Notes: generated by a model not told the origin, from the sequence alone. Shown: positions 25,592-38,239, numbered from the stretch's first letter. The stretch: 64,000 nucleotides of DNA from JAIBJN01 sp963838795 (GCA_963838795.1 CAWISL010000005.1:124001-188000), one strand, 5' to 3'. Made by a program: numbers and translations.

Positions 25592-26617
25592 CTAGCTAGA
25601 CGGGGCAGACGGATAGCGCAGGATGCTCTCGGCGAGCTTCGACGCGTCGCCGAAGATCCCCGCGATCGCGAGGCCCTCGTCGGGGACGACGCTCCCCGGC
25701 AGCAGCGCCGCCTGGCGGATCGCCGCAGCCTTGCCGACGTGGCAGTCGGCCCCGATCGCGGCCGGGCCGCGGATCTGCGCGCCCGCCTCGACGGTGACGT
25801 TCGGTCCCAGCACCACCGGCCCGTCGATCATGGCGTCGTGGTAGATGCGGCAGCCTTCCTCCGCCCAGACGCCCGGGGCGATCTCCTCGCCCGGGATGTC
25901 CACGCGGACGTGGCCGAGCACCGCGTCGAGGATGGTGTTGCGGAGCTCATCGAGATCGCCGACGTCGTTCCAGTAGGCCATCGTCGTGTACGCGTAGACC
26001 TCCTCGCCCGCGGCCACGAGGCTCGGCCAGACGTCCTCGCCGAAGTCGTAGAACGTGTCCGGCGGGATGCGCTCGAGCAGCTCGGGCTCGATCACGTAGA
26101 TGCCGCAGTTGGCGAGGTCGCTCCGGGCCTCGTCCCGCCGCGGCTTCTCCTGGAAGCCGCGCACCCGCGTGTCGCGGTCGAGGATGACGACGCCGTAGGA
26201 GGACGGGTCCGGCACGGGCTTGACGGTCAGCGTCGCCAGGGCGCCCGTCCGTTGGTGGTGGCCGAGCAGCGCGGTCAGGTCGACGTCGTGGAGACCGTCG
26301 CCCGACGTGATCAGGATCGTCTCGTCCCCCCAGTAGTCCTGTAGCTTCTTCGTCCCCCCGGCGGTTCCCAGGAGCTCCGGCTCCTCCGACCAGAGGATGG
26401 ACATGTCGAGCGCGGCGCCGTCGCCGAAGTAGCGCTGGATCATCTCCGGGAAGGCGTGCAGGTTGATCCCGACCTCGGTGACGTCGTGGCGTCGGAGCAG
26501 GTTGAGGAGGTGGTGCAGGACCGGGCGGTTCGCGACCGGCATCATCGGCTTCGGGAGAAAGTCGGTGAGCGGGCGGAGGCGCGTCCCGAGACCGGCGGCC
26601 ATGACCATCGCCTTCAT
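25592..26617 (-). CDS. Sugar-phosphate nucleotidyltransferase with left-handed beta-helix tail
   Basis: 341 residues; ATG 26617 overlaps the mtnA stop (ATGA). N-terminal nucleotidyltransferase domain: MVMAAGLGTRLRPLT (residues 3-17), PKPMMPV (about 22), LITSGDGLHDVDL (Mg-binding Asp) and GFQEKP. C-terminal repeats (GPVVLGPNVTVEAGAQIRGPAAIG) form the beginning of a hexapeptide beta-helix. Probably mannose-1-phosphate guanylyltransferase or glucose-1-phosphate thymidylyltransferase-like, supplying an activated sugar for the envelope. Confidence 0.9.
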   Translation of the reverse strand: MKAMVMAAGLGTRLRPLTDFLPKPMMPVANRPVLHHLLNLLRRHDVTEVGINLHAFPEMIQRYFGDGAALDMSILWSEEPELLGTAGGTKKLQDYWGDETILITSGDGLHDVDLTALLGHHQRTGALATLTVKPVPDPSSYGVVILDRDTRVRGFQEKPRRDEARSDLANCGIYVIEPELLERIPPDTFYDFGEDVWPSLVAAGEEVYAYTTMAYWNDVGDLDELRNTILDAVLGHVRVDIPGEEIAPGVWAEEGCRIYHDAMIDGPVVLGPNVTVEAGAQIRGPAAIGADCHVGKAAAIRQAALLPGSVVPDEGLAIAGIFGDASKLAESILRYPSAPSS

Positions 26618-27546
26618 CGCGCGAGCTCCTCCCGGGCGCGGCCGAGGCCGGAGAGCGACTCTTCGTAGGGCGGGCGATGCACTCCCGCCTCCGTGACGAC
26701 GGCGGTGACGAGCGAGGCCGGAGTCACGTCGAAGGCCGGGTTTCTGGCCGGGAAGCGGTCGCTCACCTCGACGGGGTCGCGCTCCTCGATGGGGATTGCC
26801 TCGCCCGAGAGCGCGTCGAGGTCGACGGTCGAGCTCGGCGCCACGACGTAGAACGGAACGCCATGACGATCCGCGAGCACGGCCAGCGGATACGTGCCGA
26901 TCTTGTTCGCGGTGTCCCCGTTGGCCGCGATGCGGTCGGCGCCCGTGAGGACGGCGTCCACCTCGCCGCGGGCGATCAGCGAGCCGGCCGCGGCATCGGC
27001 CACCACGCTGTGCGGGATCCCCGCCCGCTCCAGCTCCCAGGCCGTCAGGCGCGCGCCTTGCAGCAGCGGCCTCGTCTCGTCCACGAGCACGTGCGTGACC
27101 AGTCCGAGCTCGAAGCCTTCGCGCAGGGCGCCCAGGGCCGTGCCGACTCCGCCGGTGGCGAGCGCGCCGGCATTGCAGTGCGTGAGCGCCCGCGTGCCGG
27201 GCTCGAGCAGGCCGGCGGCGTGCCCCGCCATGCGACGGCAGCGCTCGACCTCCTCGTCGTGCAGGGCGCGTGCCCGCTCGGCGAGCGCCCCCGGGCCCTG
27301 CTCGCCCCGGCGCATCTCCGCCAGCGCCCAGGGCAGGTTCACGGCGGTCGGCCGTGAGGCGAGGAGGACGGCGGCCGCCGCGTCGAGGTCCTCCCCGCGG
27401 GCCGCTGCGAGCGCGTAGCCGTACGCGGCGGCGATGCCGATGGCGGGGGCGCCGCGCACGGCCAGCGTGCTGATGGCCTCCGCCACCTCCGCGGCCGAGC
27501 CGCATTCCAGGTAGGCGACCTCGGCAGGAAGGAGGCGCTGATCCAA
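26614..27546 (-). CDS. mtnA: S-methyl-5-thioribose-1-phosphate isomerase
   Basis: 310 residues from TTG 27546, with GGAGG about 11 bases upstream. Motifs VRGAPAIGIAAAYG (about 29-42), LTHCNAGALATGG (catalytic Cys), TGADRIAANGDTANKIGT (catalytic Asp) and ERDPVEVS identify MtnA of methionine salvage. Coding similarity seems to extend upstream in frame (LEPQAIVRLEPEAVVVLDQRL) to about 27600, where an ATA codon overlaps the TAG stop of ahcY but no canonical start exists. No other salvage genes are nearby; the adjacent ahcY and metH complete the methyl cycle. Confidence 0.88.
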   Translation of the reverse strand: MDQRLLPAEVAYLECGSAAEVAEAISTLAVRGAPAIGIAAAYGYALAAARGEDLDAAAAVLLASRPTAVNLPWALAEMRRGEQGPGALAERARALHDEEVERCRRMAGHAAGLLEPGTRALTHCNAGALATGGVGTALGALREGFELGLVTHVLVDETRPLLQGARLTAWELERAGIPHSVVADAAAGSLIARGEVDAVLTGADRIAANGDTANKIGTYPLAVLADRHGVPFYVVAPSSTVDLDALSGEAIPIEERDPVEVSDRFPARNPAFDVTPASLVTAVVTEAGVHRPPYEESLSGLGRAREELAR

Positions 27547-27596
27547 GACGACGACCGCCTCCGGCTCGAGACGGACGATCGCCTGCGGCTCGAGGT

Positions 27597-28868
27597 CTAT
27601 GTCCCCTCGTCCCAGGACGCCAGGTACCTCGCCTGCTCCTCGGTGAGGCTGTCGATCTCGACGCCCATGCTCTCGAGCTTGAGGCGGGCGATCTCGCGGT
27701 CGATCTCCTCGGGCACGACGTAGACCCGGGCCTCGAGCTCGTCGGCGTTGGAGACGACGTACTCGGCCGACAGGGCCTGGTTCGCGAAGCTCATGTCCAT
27801 GACGGCGGCGGGATGCCCCTCGGCGGCCGCGAGGTTGACGAGCCTGCCTTCGCCGATCAGGTAGGCCCGACGTCCGTCGGCGAACTCGAACTCCTCGACC
27901 TCGGGACGCGCCTCTCGGGTGGCGACGGCCAGCTCTCGCAGCGCCGGGATCTCGATCTCGACGTTGAAGTGGCCGGTGTTCGCGAGGATCGCCCCGTCCT
28001 TCAGCCGCTCGATGGCCGCACGCGCGATGACGTTCTTGTCGCCCGTCGCCGTGCAGAAGATGTCGCCGACCTCGGCGGCACGCTCGATCGGCATCACCTC
28101 GTAACCGTCCATGAGCGCCTCGAGCGCCCGCACGGGGTCGACCTCGGTGACGATCACGTGCGCGCCCATGCCCCGGGCCCGCATGGCGACCCCGCGGCCC
28201 GTCCAGCCGTACCCGGAGACGACGAAGCGCCGTCCGGCGAGGAGCACGTTCGTCGCGCGGATGATCCCGTCGATGGTGGACTGGCCGGTGCCGTAGCGGT
28301 TGTCGAAGAGGTGCTTCGTCAACGCCTCGTTGACCGCGACGATCGGGAAGGCGAGCTCGCCCTGCGCCTCGAGGGCGCGCAGGCGGATGACGCCCGTCGT
28401 CGTCTCCTCGGTTCCGCCGATGATCTCGGAGAGCTGGTCGCGTCGCTCCTTGTGGAGCACGCCGATCACGTCGGCGCCGTCGTCCATCGTCAGCTGGGGC
28501 CGGTGGTCGACCGCCGCCTCGATGTGGGAGTAGTAGGTGTCGTTGTCCTCGCCGCGGATGGCGTAGACCGAGATGCCGTACTCCTCCACGAGGGCCGCCG
28601 CGACGTCGTCCTGGGTGGAGAGCGGGTTGGAGGCGCAGAGAACGACGTCGGCGCCGCCCGCCGCCAGCGTGCGGGCCAGGTTCGCAGTCTCCGTGGTCAC
28701 GTGCAGGCAGGCGGAGACGCGAACGCCCTCCAGGGGCCGCTCACGCTCGAAGCGCTCGCGGATCGAGGCGAGCACCGGCATCTCCCGGTCGGCCCATGTG
28801 ACGCGGGTCACGCCCGCGGGCGCGAGCGCCAGATCCTTCACGTCGTGGCGTGGGGTGGTCGTGCTCAT
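27597..28868 (-). CDS. ahcY: S-adenosylhomocysteine hydrolase
   Basis: 423 residues. NAD-binding GYGWTGRGVAMRARGMGA (about 210-227), substrate/catalytic segments SNPLSTQDDVAAAL, DDGADVIG, GVIRL and GTGQSTIDGI, and NTGHFNVEIE. Converts S-adenosylhomocysteine to homocysteine plus adenosine. The chain is short and ends in ARYLASWDEGT instead of the DHYRY tail of common bacterial enzymes, resembling the archaeal/Thermotoga type. Homocysteine would feed MetH encoded nearby. Confidence 0.94.
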   Translation of the reverse strand: MSTTTPRHDVKDLALAPAGVTRVTWADREMPVLASIRERFERERPLEGVRVSACLHVTTETANLARTLAAGGADVVLCASNPLSTQDDVAAALVEEYGISVYAIRGEDNDTYYSHIEAAVDHRPQLTMDDGADVIGVLHKERRDQLSEIIGGTEETTTGVIRLRALEAQGELAFPIVAVNEALTKHLFDNRYGTGQSTIDGIIRATNVLLAGRRFVVSGYGWTGRGVAMRARGMGAHVIVTEVDPVRALEALMDGYEVMPIERAAEVGDIFCTATGDKNVIARAAIERLKDGAILANTGHFNVEIEIPALRELAVATREARPEVEEFEFADGRRAYLIGEGRLVNLAAAEGHPAAVMDMSFANQALSAEYVVSNADELEARVYVVPEEIDREIARLKLESMGVEIDSLTEEQARYLASWDEGT

Positions 28869-28879
28869 GAGCCGCCAGT

Positions 28880-29278
28880 CTACGTCTCGGCGCGCCCGTA
28901 CCGGTCTTCAAGGCGCACGACGTCGTCCGGCTCGGAGGTCGAGACCTCGAGCACGAGCGTGTCTTCGAGCGCCCGCCACCGGTGCACGACGCCGGGCTCG
29001 AACCGAAACGCGCGCCCGGGCCCGACCACCTCGACGTCGGGCGTGCGACCGGGCTCGCCGACCTCGAGCTCGATGCGACCGGAGTGGACGTAGATCGTCT
29101 CGTCCTTGCGACGGTGGAACTGCAGGCTGAGCTGCTCTCCGGCGCGAATGAAGAGCACCTTGCCCAGGTAGCGCTCGCAGGAGGCGTAGACGAGCTCGTA
29201 GCCCCAGGGCTTCTCGACGCGCTCGACGGGCACCGCGAAGCGGTCGAGATCGAGCAGGTTCGGCGTCAGGTCGCCCAC
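28880..29278 (-). CDS. Cupin protein, mannose-6-phosphate isomerase type
   Basis: 132 residues from GTG 29278; an alternative TTG at 29314 adds 12 residues but overlaps the preceding gene. Sequence VEKPWGYELVY, LSLQFHRRKDETIYV and PGVVHRW match the C-terminal cupin domain of ManC/type II phosphomannose isomerases; two or three metal ligands (His in QFHRRKDE, Glu, His in VVHRW) are visible. It lies between two nucleotidyltransferases, so a role in nucleotide-sugar formation is likely. Confidence 0.85.
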   Translation of the reverse strand: MGDLTPNLLDLDRFAVPVERVEKPWGYELVYASCERYLGKVLFIRAGEQLSLQFHRRKDETIYVHSGRIELEVGEPGRTPDVEVVGPGRAFRFEPGVVHRWRALEDTLVLEVSTSEPDDVVRLEDRYGRAET

Positions 29279-29285
29279 CGGGCGG

Positions 29286-29999
29286 TCATACCCCAGGCGG
29301 CGCGCGGGAGTCAAGCCGGTCCGGGCCCTCGCGCAGGCGCTCGTCGGCGACCCGGAGGTCCTTGGGCGTGTTCACCGTCAGCCAGAGGCCGGCGTGGCGA
29401 AACGCTCCCAGCCGGCCCCGCTCGGCTAGCTCGGGGAAGGTCGTCGCCTCGTGGTCGCCCCGCTCCGGCAGAGCCTCGAGGGCTTCCTGCCCGAGGACGT
29501 AGACGCCGCAGCTGACCCAGTGCGGCAGGAGGGCTGCCTCCTCGAAGCCCGTGACGCGGTCGTCCGCGTCCAGCTCGACAACGCCGAAGGGAGAGCGTGG
29601 ATGCGCGACGACGATCGTGGCCGCGCAGCCCCCCTTGCGGTGGCGCTGGAGGAGCCCGGCGAGATCGACGTCCGCGAGCTCGTCGCCGTTCAGGGCGAAG
29701 ACGTCTCCCGTCTCCAGCCGGGCTGCGGCGGCCAGGCGGAGACCGCCGCCGCGGCCGAGCGGCGCCGGCTCGGGAACCGCCACGACCTCGGCGCCCAGGC
29801 CGGCCAGCTCGGACTCGAAGAGCTGCTCCTGCCCGACGGCGCAGCTGACGAGCACCCGCCCGACTCCGGCGGCGACGAGCAGTGCCACTTGATGGGCTGC
29901 CAGAGGCCGTCCGGCGACCTCGACCAGCGCCTTCGGCCGGCCGCCCGCGGCCGCGCCGAGACGCTCGGCCTTGCCGCCGGCGAGGATGATCGCCTCCAC
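29286..29999 (-). CDS. Nucleotidyltransferase family protein (NTP_transferase)
   Basis: 237 residues. N-terminal IILAGGKAERLG (residues 4-15) with PKALVEVAGRPL, ALNGDELADVD (metal-binding Asp) and VTGFEEAA mark a sugar-1-phosphate nucleotidyltransferase without the beta-helix domain. GHPRSPFGVVEL-type residues (here AHPRSPFGVVELD) resemble HddC/mannose-1-phosphate guanylyltransferases. It ends just before the cupin gene and follows the LCP gene by 12 bases. Confidence 0.88.
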   Translation of the reverse strand: MEAIILAGGKAERLGAAAGGRPKALVEVAGRPLAAHQVALLVAAGVGRVLVSCAVGQEQLFESELAGLGAEVVAVPEPAPLGRGGGLRLAAAARLETGDVFALNGDELADVDLAGLLQRHRKGGCAATIVVAHPRSPFGVVELDADDRVTGFEEAALLPHWVSCGVYVLGQEALEALPERGDHEATTFPELAERGRLGAFRHAGLWLTVNTPKDLRVADERLREGPDRLDSRAPPGV

Positions 30000-30011
30000 G
30001 GAACCGCGTCT

Positions 30012-31937
30012 CTAACCGGTCAGGGGCTTGAGGCCCTTGGCGATCGCGAGCATCGTCTCGTTCGAGAGATCATTGCGGAGCGTGTTCACGACCCAGTAGA
30101 CGGCCCCGTTCTGCTCGAAGGCGACGATGTGCAGCTTCGCGCCGCTGAAGAAGAGCTTGTACTGCCGGCCGGCGATCGTCCGCTCGAGCGTCGGGTCGTC
30201 GAGGATGGGAGGCTCCTCCCAGCCGGTCTGCTGGATGCCCCAGAACGTGTTCTGCCCGGTGTTGTACGTGAGCCGGACCGCGCGCTCGTCGGCGAGCTTG
30301 TAGGCGCGGATGCCCTCGTCGTCGTCGATCGAGGAGCCCGACTCCCGCACCGTCGGCACCATCAGCGGGAAGTCGACCTCCTTCCGCAGCTGGCGGAGCG
30401 CGGGCGTGATCGACGTCCTGTCGGTGACGACATCGGGGCGCTGGCGCTCGGGCGTGTCGTCGGTCGGCGCGGGGCCGAGAGTCCCCTGGAACGTCTTCCC
30501 GACAATGACCTGCAGCGTCGTTGACAGCTGCTTGCCGCCCGGCGCCTCCTCGACCTCGGCGTCGCCGAAGAGCTCCGCGACCTCCTGGGCGGCGACCCTG
30601 CCCCCCTCGACCTCGGGGTCGTAGAGCACCCGGGTGCGGAAGTAGTCGAAGTTGTCGGCGTTGCCGCCGTTTCGGGTCTGGTAGCCGATCTGGCCGAGGA
30701 GCACCGCGGCCTCGTCCGCCGAGCCGTCCTCCCCGTTCCCGTTGAGGATCTTGATGCTCACCGCAGACGGCGGCGGCCCGGTCTCCTCCTTCGGCTTCTG
30801 CCCGGTGGCCACCGTGATCGCCCGCTCAGAGGAGCTCACGTCCGGGTTCGAGAACCGGCGGACCGCCTCCTGGAGCGAGCTGTCGGAGACCTCGAGCTCG
30901 AAGTAGCCCGAGACGCCCTCGAGGGGCACTTGCTGGAAATGGCCGGCGGGAAGGCCGTAGAGGGCGTTCGCGTAGCCAAGCACCTCGCCGGAGCTGATCG
31001 GCTTGCCGCCGCCCTTGGCCACCTCGATGTTCTCGGTGACCGCCTTGACGATGCCCGGCAGCTCGAAGATGTCCCAGGCACTCGAGACCCGCTGCTTCAG
31101 CGCCTTCACGAACTCCTGCTGACGGACGACCCGGTACAGGTCGGAGTCGGTGTGGCGGAAGCGGACGAAGTCGAGGGCGTCGTCACCGTTCAGGAGCTGG
31201 TACCCGGGCTTGAGGTCGAGCATCGGGTACCCCTGATCGGGGATGTCGTTGAAGTAGCGCTGGTCGACGTCCATGTAGACGCCGTCGAGGCGGTCGACGA
31301 TCTTCTTGAACGCGCGGAAGTTGATCGTGATCAGGTAGTTGATCGGGATCCCGGTCAGCTTCTTGACGGTCGAGATCGTTCCGCGGGTGCCGCAGTACGC
31401 ATATGCCTCGTTGATCCGGCCGGTCCAGGGCGAATGCCCCTGACAGCCCGGATGCGAGACGACGAGGTCGCGCGGGAACGAGAGCATCGTGACCGCGTTC
31501 TCGTCCGGATCGACCCTGACGAGCATCACCGTGTCCGACCTGGAGCCCGCGGCCGAGGCCCCGGCCTGCTGGTCGTAGCCGATGATGATCGCGACCGCGG
31601 GCTCGTCCGCGCCCGAGATCTCGGCCAGCTCCTGCGCTGCTGCGCGGTTCTCCGGGGAAGTAGCGCGAAGCGCCGACACGCTGTGGTCGAAGTAGAGCTT
31701 GACGCCCCCCGCCAGGGCTCCGGCGGCCACCAGGACGGCGACTACGAGCCACATCACGCCCTTCAGGAGGAGCTTCAGCGGATTCCGCCGCACGCGGTAC
31801 AACGAGCGCCCAGCTCCCGTCTCGGGGGGCGGCGGCGGCGGCGCGGTCGCGGGCTCGAGCGGCGGGAGCGGGCCAGGTGGTAAGGCACCGTTCCCGTTTG
31901 CCGACCGCTTGGTGCCTCTCTTCAGAGTCGTGCGCAT
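30012..31937 (-). CDS. LytR-CpsA-Psr (LCP) family cell-wall glycopolymer ligase with LytR_C domain
   Basis: 641 residues from ATG 31937; the frame continues far upstream inside metH but without homology. Cytoplasmic basic, proline-rich tail (1-50), one membrane helix (about 55-80), then the LCP domain: SDTVMLVRVDPDENAVTMLSFPRD, GRINEAYAYCG, LDFVRFRHTDSDLYRVVRQQEF with the conserved Arg and Asp residues. A LytR_C domain (SVSIKILNGNG...) follows near residue 400, then an unassigned ~200-residue C-terminal part. Attaches teichoic-acid-like or other glycopolymers to peptidoglycan. Confidence 0.9.
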   Translation of the reverse strand: MRTTLKRGTKRSANGNGALPPGPLPPLEPATAPPPPPPETGAGRSLYRVRRNPLKLLLKGVMWLVVAVLVAAGALAGGVKLYFDHSVSALRATSPENRAAAQELAEISGADEPAVAIIIGYDQQAGASAAGSRSDTVMLVRVDPDENAVTMLSFPRDLVVSHPGCQGHSPWTGRINEAYAYCGTRGTISTVKKLTGIPINYLITINFRAFKKIVDRLDGVYMDVDQRYFNDIPDQGYPMLDLKPGYQLLNGDDALDFVRFRHTDSDLYRVVRQQEFVKALKQRVSSAWDIFELPGIVKAVTENIEVAKGGGKPISSGEVLGYANALYGLPAGHFQQVPLEGVSGYFELEVSDSSLQEAVRRFSNPDVSSSERAITVATGQKPKEETGPPPSAVSIKILNGNGEDGSADEAAVLLGQIGYQTRNGGNADNFDYFRTRVLYDPEVEGGRVAAQEVAELFGDAEVEEAPGGKQLSTTLQVIVGKTFQGTLGPAPTDDTPERQRPDVVTDRTSITPALRQLRKEVDFPLMVPTVRESGSSIDDDEGIRAYKLADERAVRLTYNTGQNTFWGIQQTGWEEPPILDDPTLERTIAGRQYKLFFSGAKLHIVAFEQNGAVYWVVNTLRNDLSNETMLAIAKGLKPLTG

Positions 31938-32035
31938 GGAGGAAAGTCGCCGGTGGGCGACGCGCTGAGGATACCGAAGGTCACAGTCGTCCCTGCGGGT
32001 TCTACCGTCCCCGGCGGTCTCCTCCGCGAGCCTCG

Positions 32036-35686
<3,651 letters not shown>

Positions 35687-35728
35687 GGACGAATTGTGCC
35701 CTCAGCGGCGCGTTTTGAGGGGTCCAGG

Positions 35729-36160
35729 TCAGCCGCGGCCGGCGACGGCGATCTTGTTCTCCGCGTGGCGGAGGCGCTGCTCGACCTTCCAGCGGTCGTC
35801 CTCGTCCGCGCCGGCGTCGATCCGCTCGAGGAGGGCGCGGGCCTCCTCGGCCTCGCGGCGCGCCTCCTCGACGTCGATCTCCCCGGCGCGCACGGCGTCG
35901 TCGACGAGGACGAGCGCGCGGTCCTGTTGCACCTTGAAATACCCCGGCCCGGCAGCGAACGCTTCCCAGTTTCCGCCCGTCTTGATGCGGATCTCGCCCG
36001 CCTTCAGCATCGCCACGAGCGGCGCGTGCCGCGCGAGCACGCCGATCTCGCCCGAGACGCCGGGCACGATCAGCATCTCGGCCTCGCCCTCGTAGGCGGC
36101 GCCTTCCGGCGTCACGAGCGAGAGGTCGAAGGTGCGGACTGCGCCCTCTTGCGTAGCCAT
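35729..36160 (-). CDS. atpC: F1Fo ATP synthase subunit epsilon
   Basis: 143 residues. N-terminal beta-sandwich (FDLSLVTPEGAAYEGEAEMLIVPGVSGEIGVLARHAPLVAMLKAGEI, seen in pieces) and a C-terminal helical hairpin (about residues 88-138). Rotor-stalk subunit that binds gamma and inhibits ATP hydrolysis. It follows atpD by 11 bases, but these two genes are separated from the other atp genes by about 7.5 kb. Confidence 0.95.
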   Translation of the reverse strand: MATQEGAVRTFDLSLVTPEGAAYEGEAEMLIVPGVSGEIGVLARHAPLVAMLKAGEIRIKTGGNWEAFAAGPGYFKVQQDRALVLVDDAVRAGEIDVEEARREAEEARALLERIDAGADEDDRWKVEQRLRHAENKIAVAGRG

Positions 36161-36171
36161 CCGGGACCTCC

Positions 36172-37671
36172 CTAGACGGCGGCCGGCTCCGCCTCGAGCT
36201 CCTCCGAGGCCTCCGGCTCGGCCTCGTCCTCGGCCTTGGCCGCAGGCGGCTCATCCTCGCCGGCCATCGTCTTGGCCCGCTCGACGGCCTCGTCGATCGT
36301 CCCGACCATGTAGAAGGCCTGCTCGGAGAGGTCGTCGTGCTTTCCGTCGATGATCTCCCGGAAGCCCTTGATCGTGTCCGTGAGCCGGACGTACTGGCCG
36401 GGGCTGCCGGTGAAGGCCTCCGCGACGAAGAAGGGCTGCGAGAGGAAGCGCTGCACCTTGCGCGCCCGCTGCACCGTCAGCTTGTCCTCGTCGGACAGCT
36501 CGTCCATGCCGAGGATGGCGATGATGTCCTGGAGCTCCCGGTAGCGCTGCAGGATCTCCTGGACGCGCGTGGCCGTCTCGTAGTGCTCCTCGCCGACGAT
36601 ATCCGGCTGGAGCGCGCGCGAGACCGAGTCGAGCGGGTCGACGGCCGGGTAGATCGCCTGCTCGGCGATCGAGCGGGAGAGCGTGGTCGTGGCGTCGAGG
36701 TGGGCGAAGGTGTTCGCCGGGGCCGGGTCGGTGAGGTCGTCCGCAGGGACGTAGATGGCCTGCACCGACGTGACCGAGCCCTTGCGCGTCGAGGTGATGC
36801 GCTCCTGCAGCTGGCCCATCTCGGTGGCGAGCGTCGGCTGGTAGCCGACGGCGGAGGGCATGCGGCCGAGCAGAGCCGAGACCTCGGAGCCCGCCTGCAC
36901 GAAGCGGAAGATGTTGTCGATGAAGAGCAGGACGTCCTGCCCCTCGTCGCGGAAGTACTCGGCCATCGTGAGGCCCGCGAGGCCGACGCGGAGACGTGCG
37001 CCCGGTGGCTCGTTCATCTGCCCGAAGACGAGCGCCGTCTTCTCGATCACGCCCGACTCGGTCATCTCGCGCCAGAGGTCGTTGCCCTCGCGCGAGCGCT
37101 CGCCCACACCGGCGAAGACGGAGAGGCCCTCGTGCTCGGCGGCGATGTTGCGGATCAGCTCCTGGATGAGCACGGTCTTGCCCACCCCGGCGCCGCCGAA
37201 GAGGCCGACCTTGCCGCCCTTGACGTACGGCGCGAGCAGGTCGATCACCTTGATGCCGGTCTCGAAGATCTCGACGGACGGCTCCAGCTCCTCGAACGTC
37301 GGAGCGGGCCTGTGTATCGGCCAGCGCTCGACGTCCTCGACCGCGTCGCCCCCGTCGATGGCCGCTCCAAGGACGTTGAAGATGCGACCGAGCGTCGCCT
37401 GGCCGACGGGGACGGAGATCGGCGCGCCGGTGTCCTCGACTTCGGCGCCCCGCGGGACGCCGTCGGTCGAGTCCATCGCGACCGCCCTGACGCGGTCGTT
37501 CCCGAGATGCTGCTGGACCTCGGCGATCAGGTCGACCGCGGGCCGGCCGTCCTGCTCCGGGACCTCGATGCGGAGCGCGTTGTAGATGCTCGGGAGCTCG
37601 CCGTGGAAGACGGCGTCGATGACGACCCCCTTGATCTCGACGATCTTGCCGACGTTCTTCTCAGTGGCCAT
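36172..37671 (-). CDS. atpD: F1Fo ATP synthase subunit beta
   Basis: 499 residues from ATG 37671, preceded by AGGAGATCC. Walker A GGAGVGKT (159-166), catalytic Glu region GVGERSREGNDL, LLFIDNIFRF (Walker B) and ALLGRMPSAVGYQPTL are all intact. The last ~28 residues form an acidic Ala/Glu/Pro tail absent from most beta subunits. Catalytic subunit of ATP synthase; should form an alpha3-beta3 hexamer with the product of atpA at 46018-47550. Confidence 0.96.
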   Translation of the reverse strand: MATEKNVGKIVEIKGVVIDAVFHGELPSIYNALRIEVPEQDGRPAVDLIAEVQQHLGNDRVRAVAMDSTDGVPRGAEVEDTGAPISVPVGQATLGRIFNVLGAAIDGGDAVEDVERWPIHRPAPTFEELEPSVEIFETGIKVIDLLAPYVKGGKVGLFGGAGVGKTVLIQELIRNIAAEHEGLSVFAGVGERSREGNDLWREMTESGVIEKTALVFGQMNEPPGARLRVGLAGLTMAEYFRDEGQDVLLFIDNIFRFVQAGSEVSALLGRMPSAVGYQPTLATEMGQLQERITSTRKGSVTSVQAIYVPADDLTDPAPANTFAHLDATTTLSRSIAEQAIYPAVDPLDSVSRALQPDIVGEEHYETATRVQEILQRYRELQDIIAILGMDELSDEDKLTVQRARKVQRFLSQPFFVAEAFTGSPGQYVRLTDTIKGFREIIDGKHDDLSEQAFYMVGTIDEAVERAKTMAGEDEPPAAKAEDEAEPEASEELEAEPAAV

Positions 37672-37728
37672 GGATCTCCTGGATGATCGCGTGCGAGGAC
37701 GGCCGCGTGGGGCCACGAGCAGTTTATC

Positions 37729-37749
37729 GGAGGGCCGAGCCCGGCCTCC
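37729..37749 (-). terminator. Weak hairpin between anti-sigma-like gene and atpD
   Basis: GGAGGGCC (37729-37736) pairs with GGCCTCC (37743-37749) around GAGCCC with one bulged base. No T-tract follows on the - strand, so termination efficiency is doubtful. It lies in the only gap upstream of atpD, where a separate promoter for atpDC would be expected. Confidence 0.35.
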
Positions 37750-37762
37750 GGTCGAGGCTGCG

Positions 37763-38239
37763 CTAGATGACGCCCTCGGGCGGGTTCGGCGGCCCGGCGG
37801 GGCTCGTCTGAACCGGCGAGAGGATCCTCGTGCGCGGCAAGTCTCGGAGCTGCTTCACGTCGTTCGAGAGGAAGCTGACCTCGGTCGGGCCGTCGCTCGG
37901 GGCCGGTGAGGTTGGACGATCGAGGAAGGACCCGATCAGCGCCCCGACGGCCAGCGAGGCTGCGGCGGCGACGGCAGTGAGCCGGCGGCCGGAGACCCGT
38001 GGACGAGCCGGAGCCGGCAGGGTGACCCGCCGCGATGGCAGCTCCTGCGGCGTCAGGCGAAGGACGTCCGTCGCCCAGCGAACGTCGTCCGCGAACACGC
38101 GGCAGTCGACGCACGCCTCGAGGTGCCTGTCGAGCAACTCGCCCTCGAGAGGCGAAAGCTCCCGGTCCAGGCGAAGCGACACCCATTCTCGGGCGCGGTC
38201 GCAGAGGCCGCCCCGAATAAGCGGGTCCTTGCCAGCCAT
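37763..38239 (-). CDS. Zinc-finger (zf-HC2) anti-sigma-factor-like membrane protein
   Basis: 158 residues. N-terminal ZAS-type zinc finger with HLEACVDCR (H-x3-C-x2-C, about residues 39-47), a basic linker, one membrane helix around 88-106 (LTAVAAAASLAVGALIGSFL) and a short Pro-rich extracytoplasmic tail. Such proteins normally hold an ECF sigma factor, yet no sigma gene is adjacent. It is wedged between oppF and atpD. Confidence 0.8.
   Translation of the reverse strand: MAGKDPLIRGGLCDRAREWVSLRLDRELSPLEGELLDRHLEACVDCRVFADDVRWATDVLRLTPQELPSRRVTLPAPARPRVSGRRLTAVAAAASLAVGALIGSFLDRPTSPAPSDGPTEVSFLSNDVKQLRDLPRTRILSPVQTSPAGPPNPPEGVI

Noticed and set aside
35687..35728. Possible riboswitch upstream of metH.
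   Set aside because: Only 42 bases separate metH from atpC, too short for a cobalamin or SAM aptamer.
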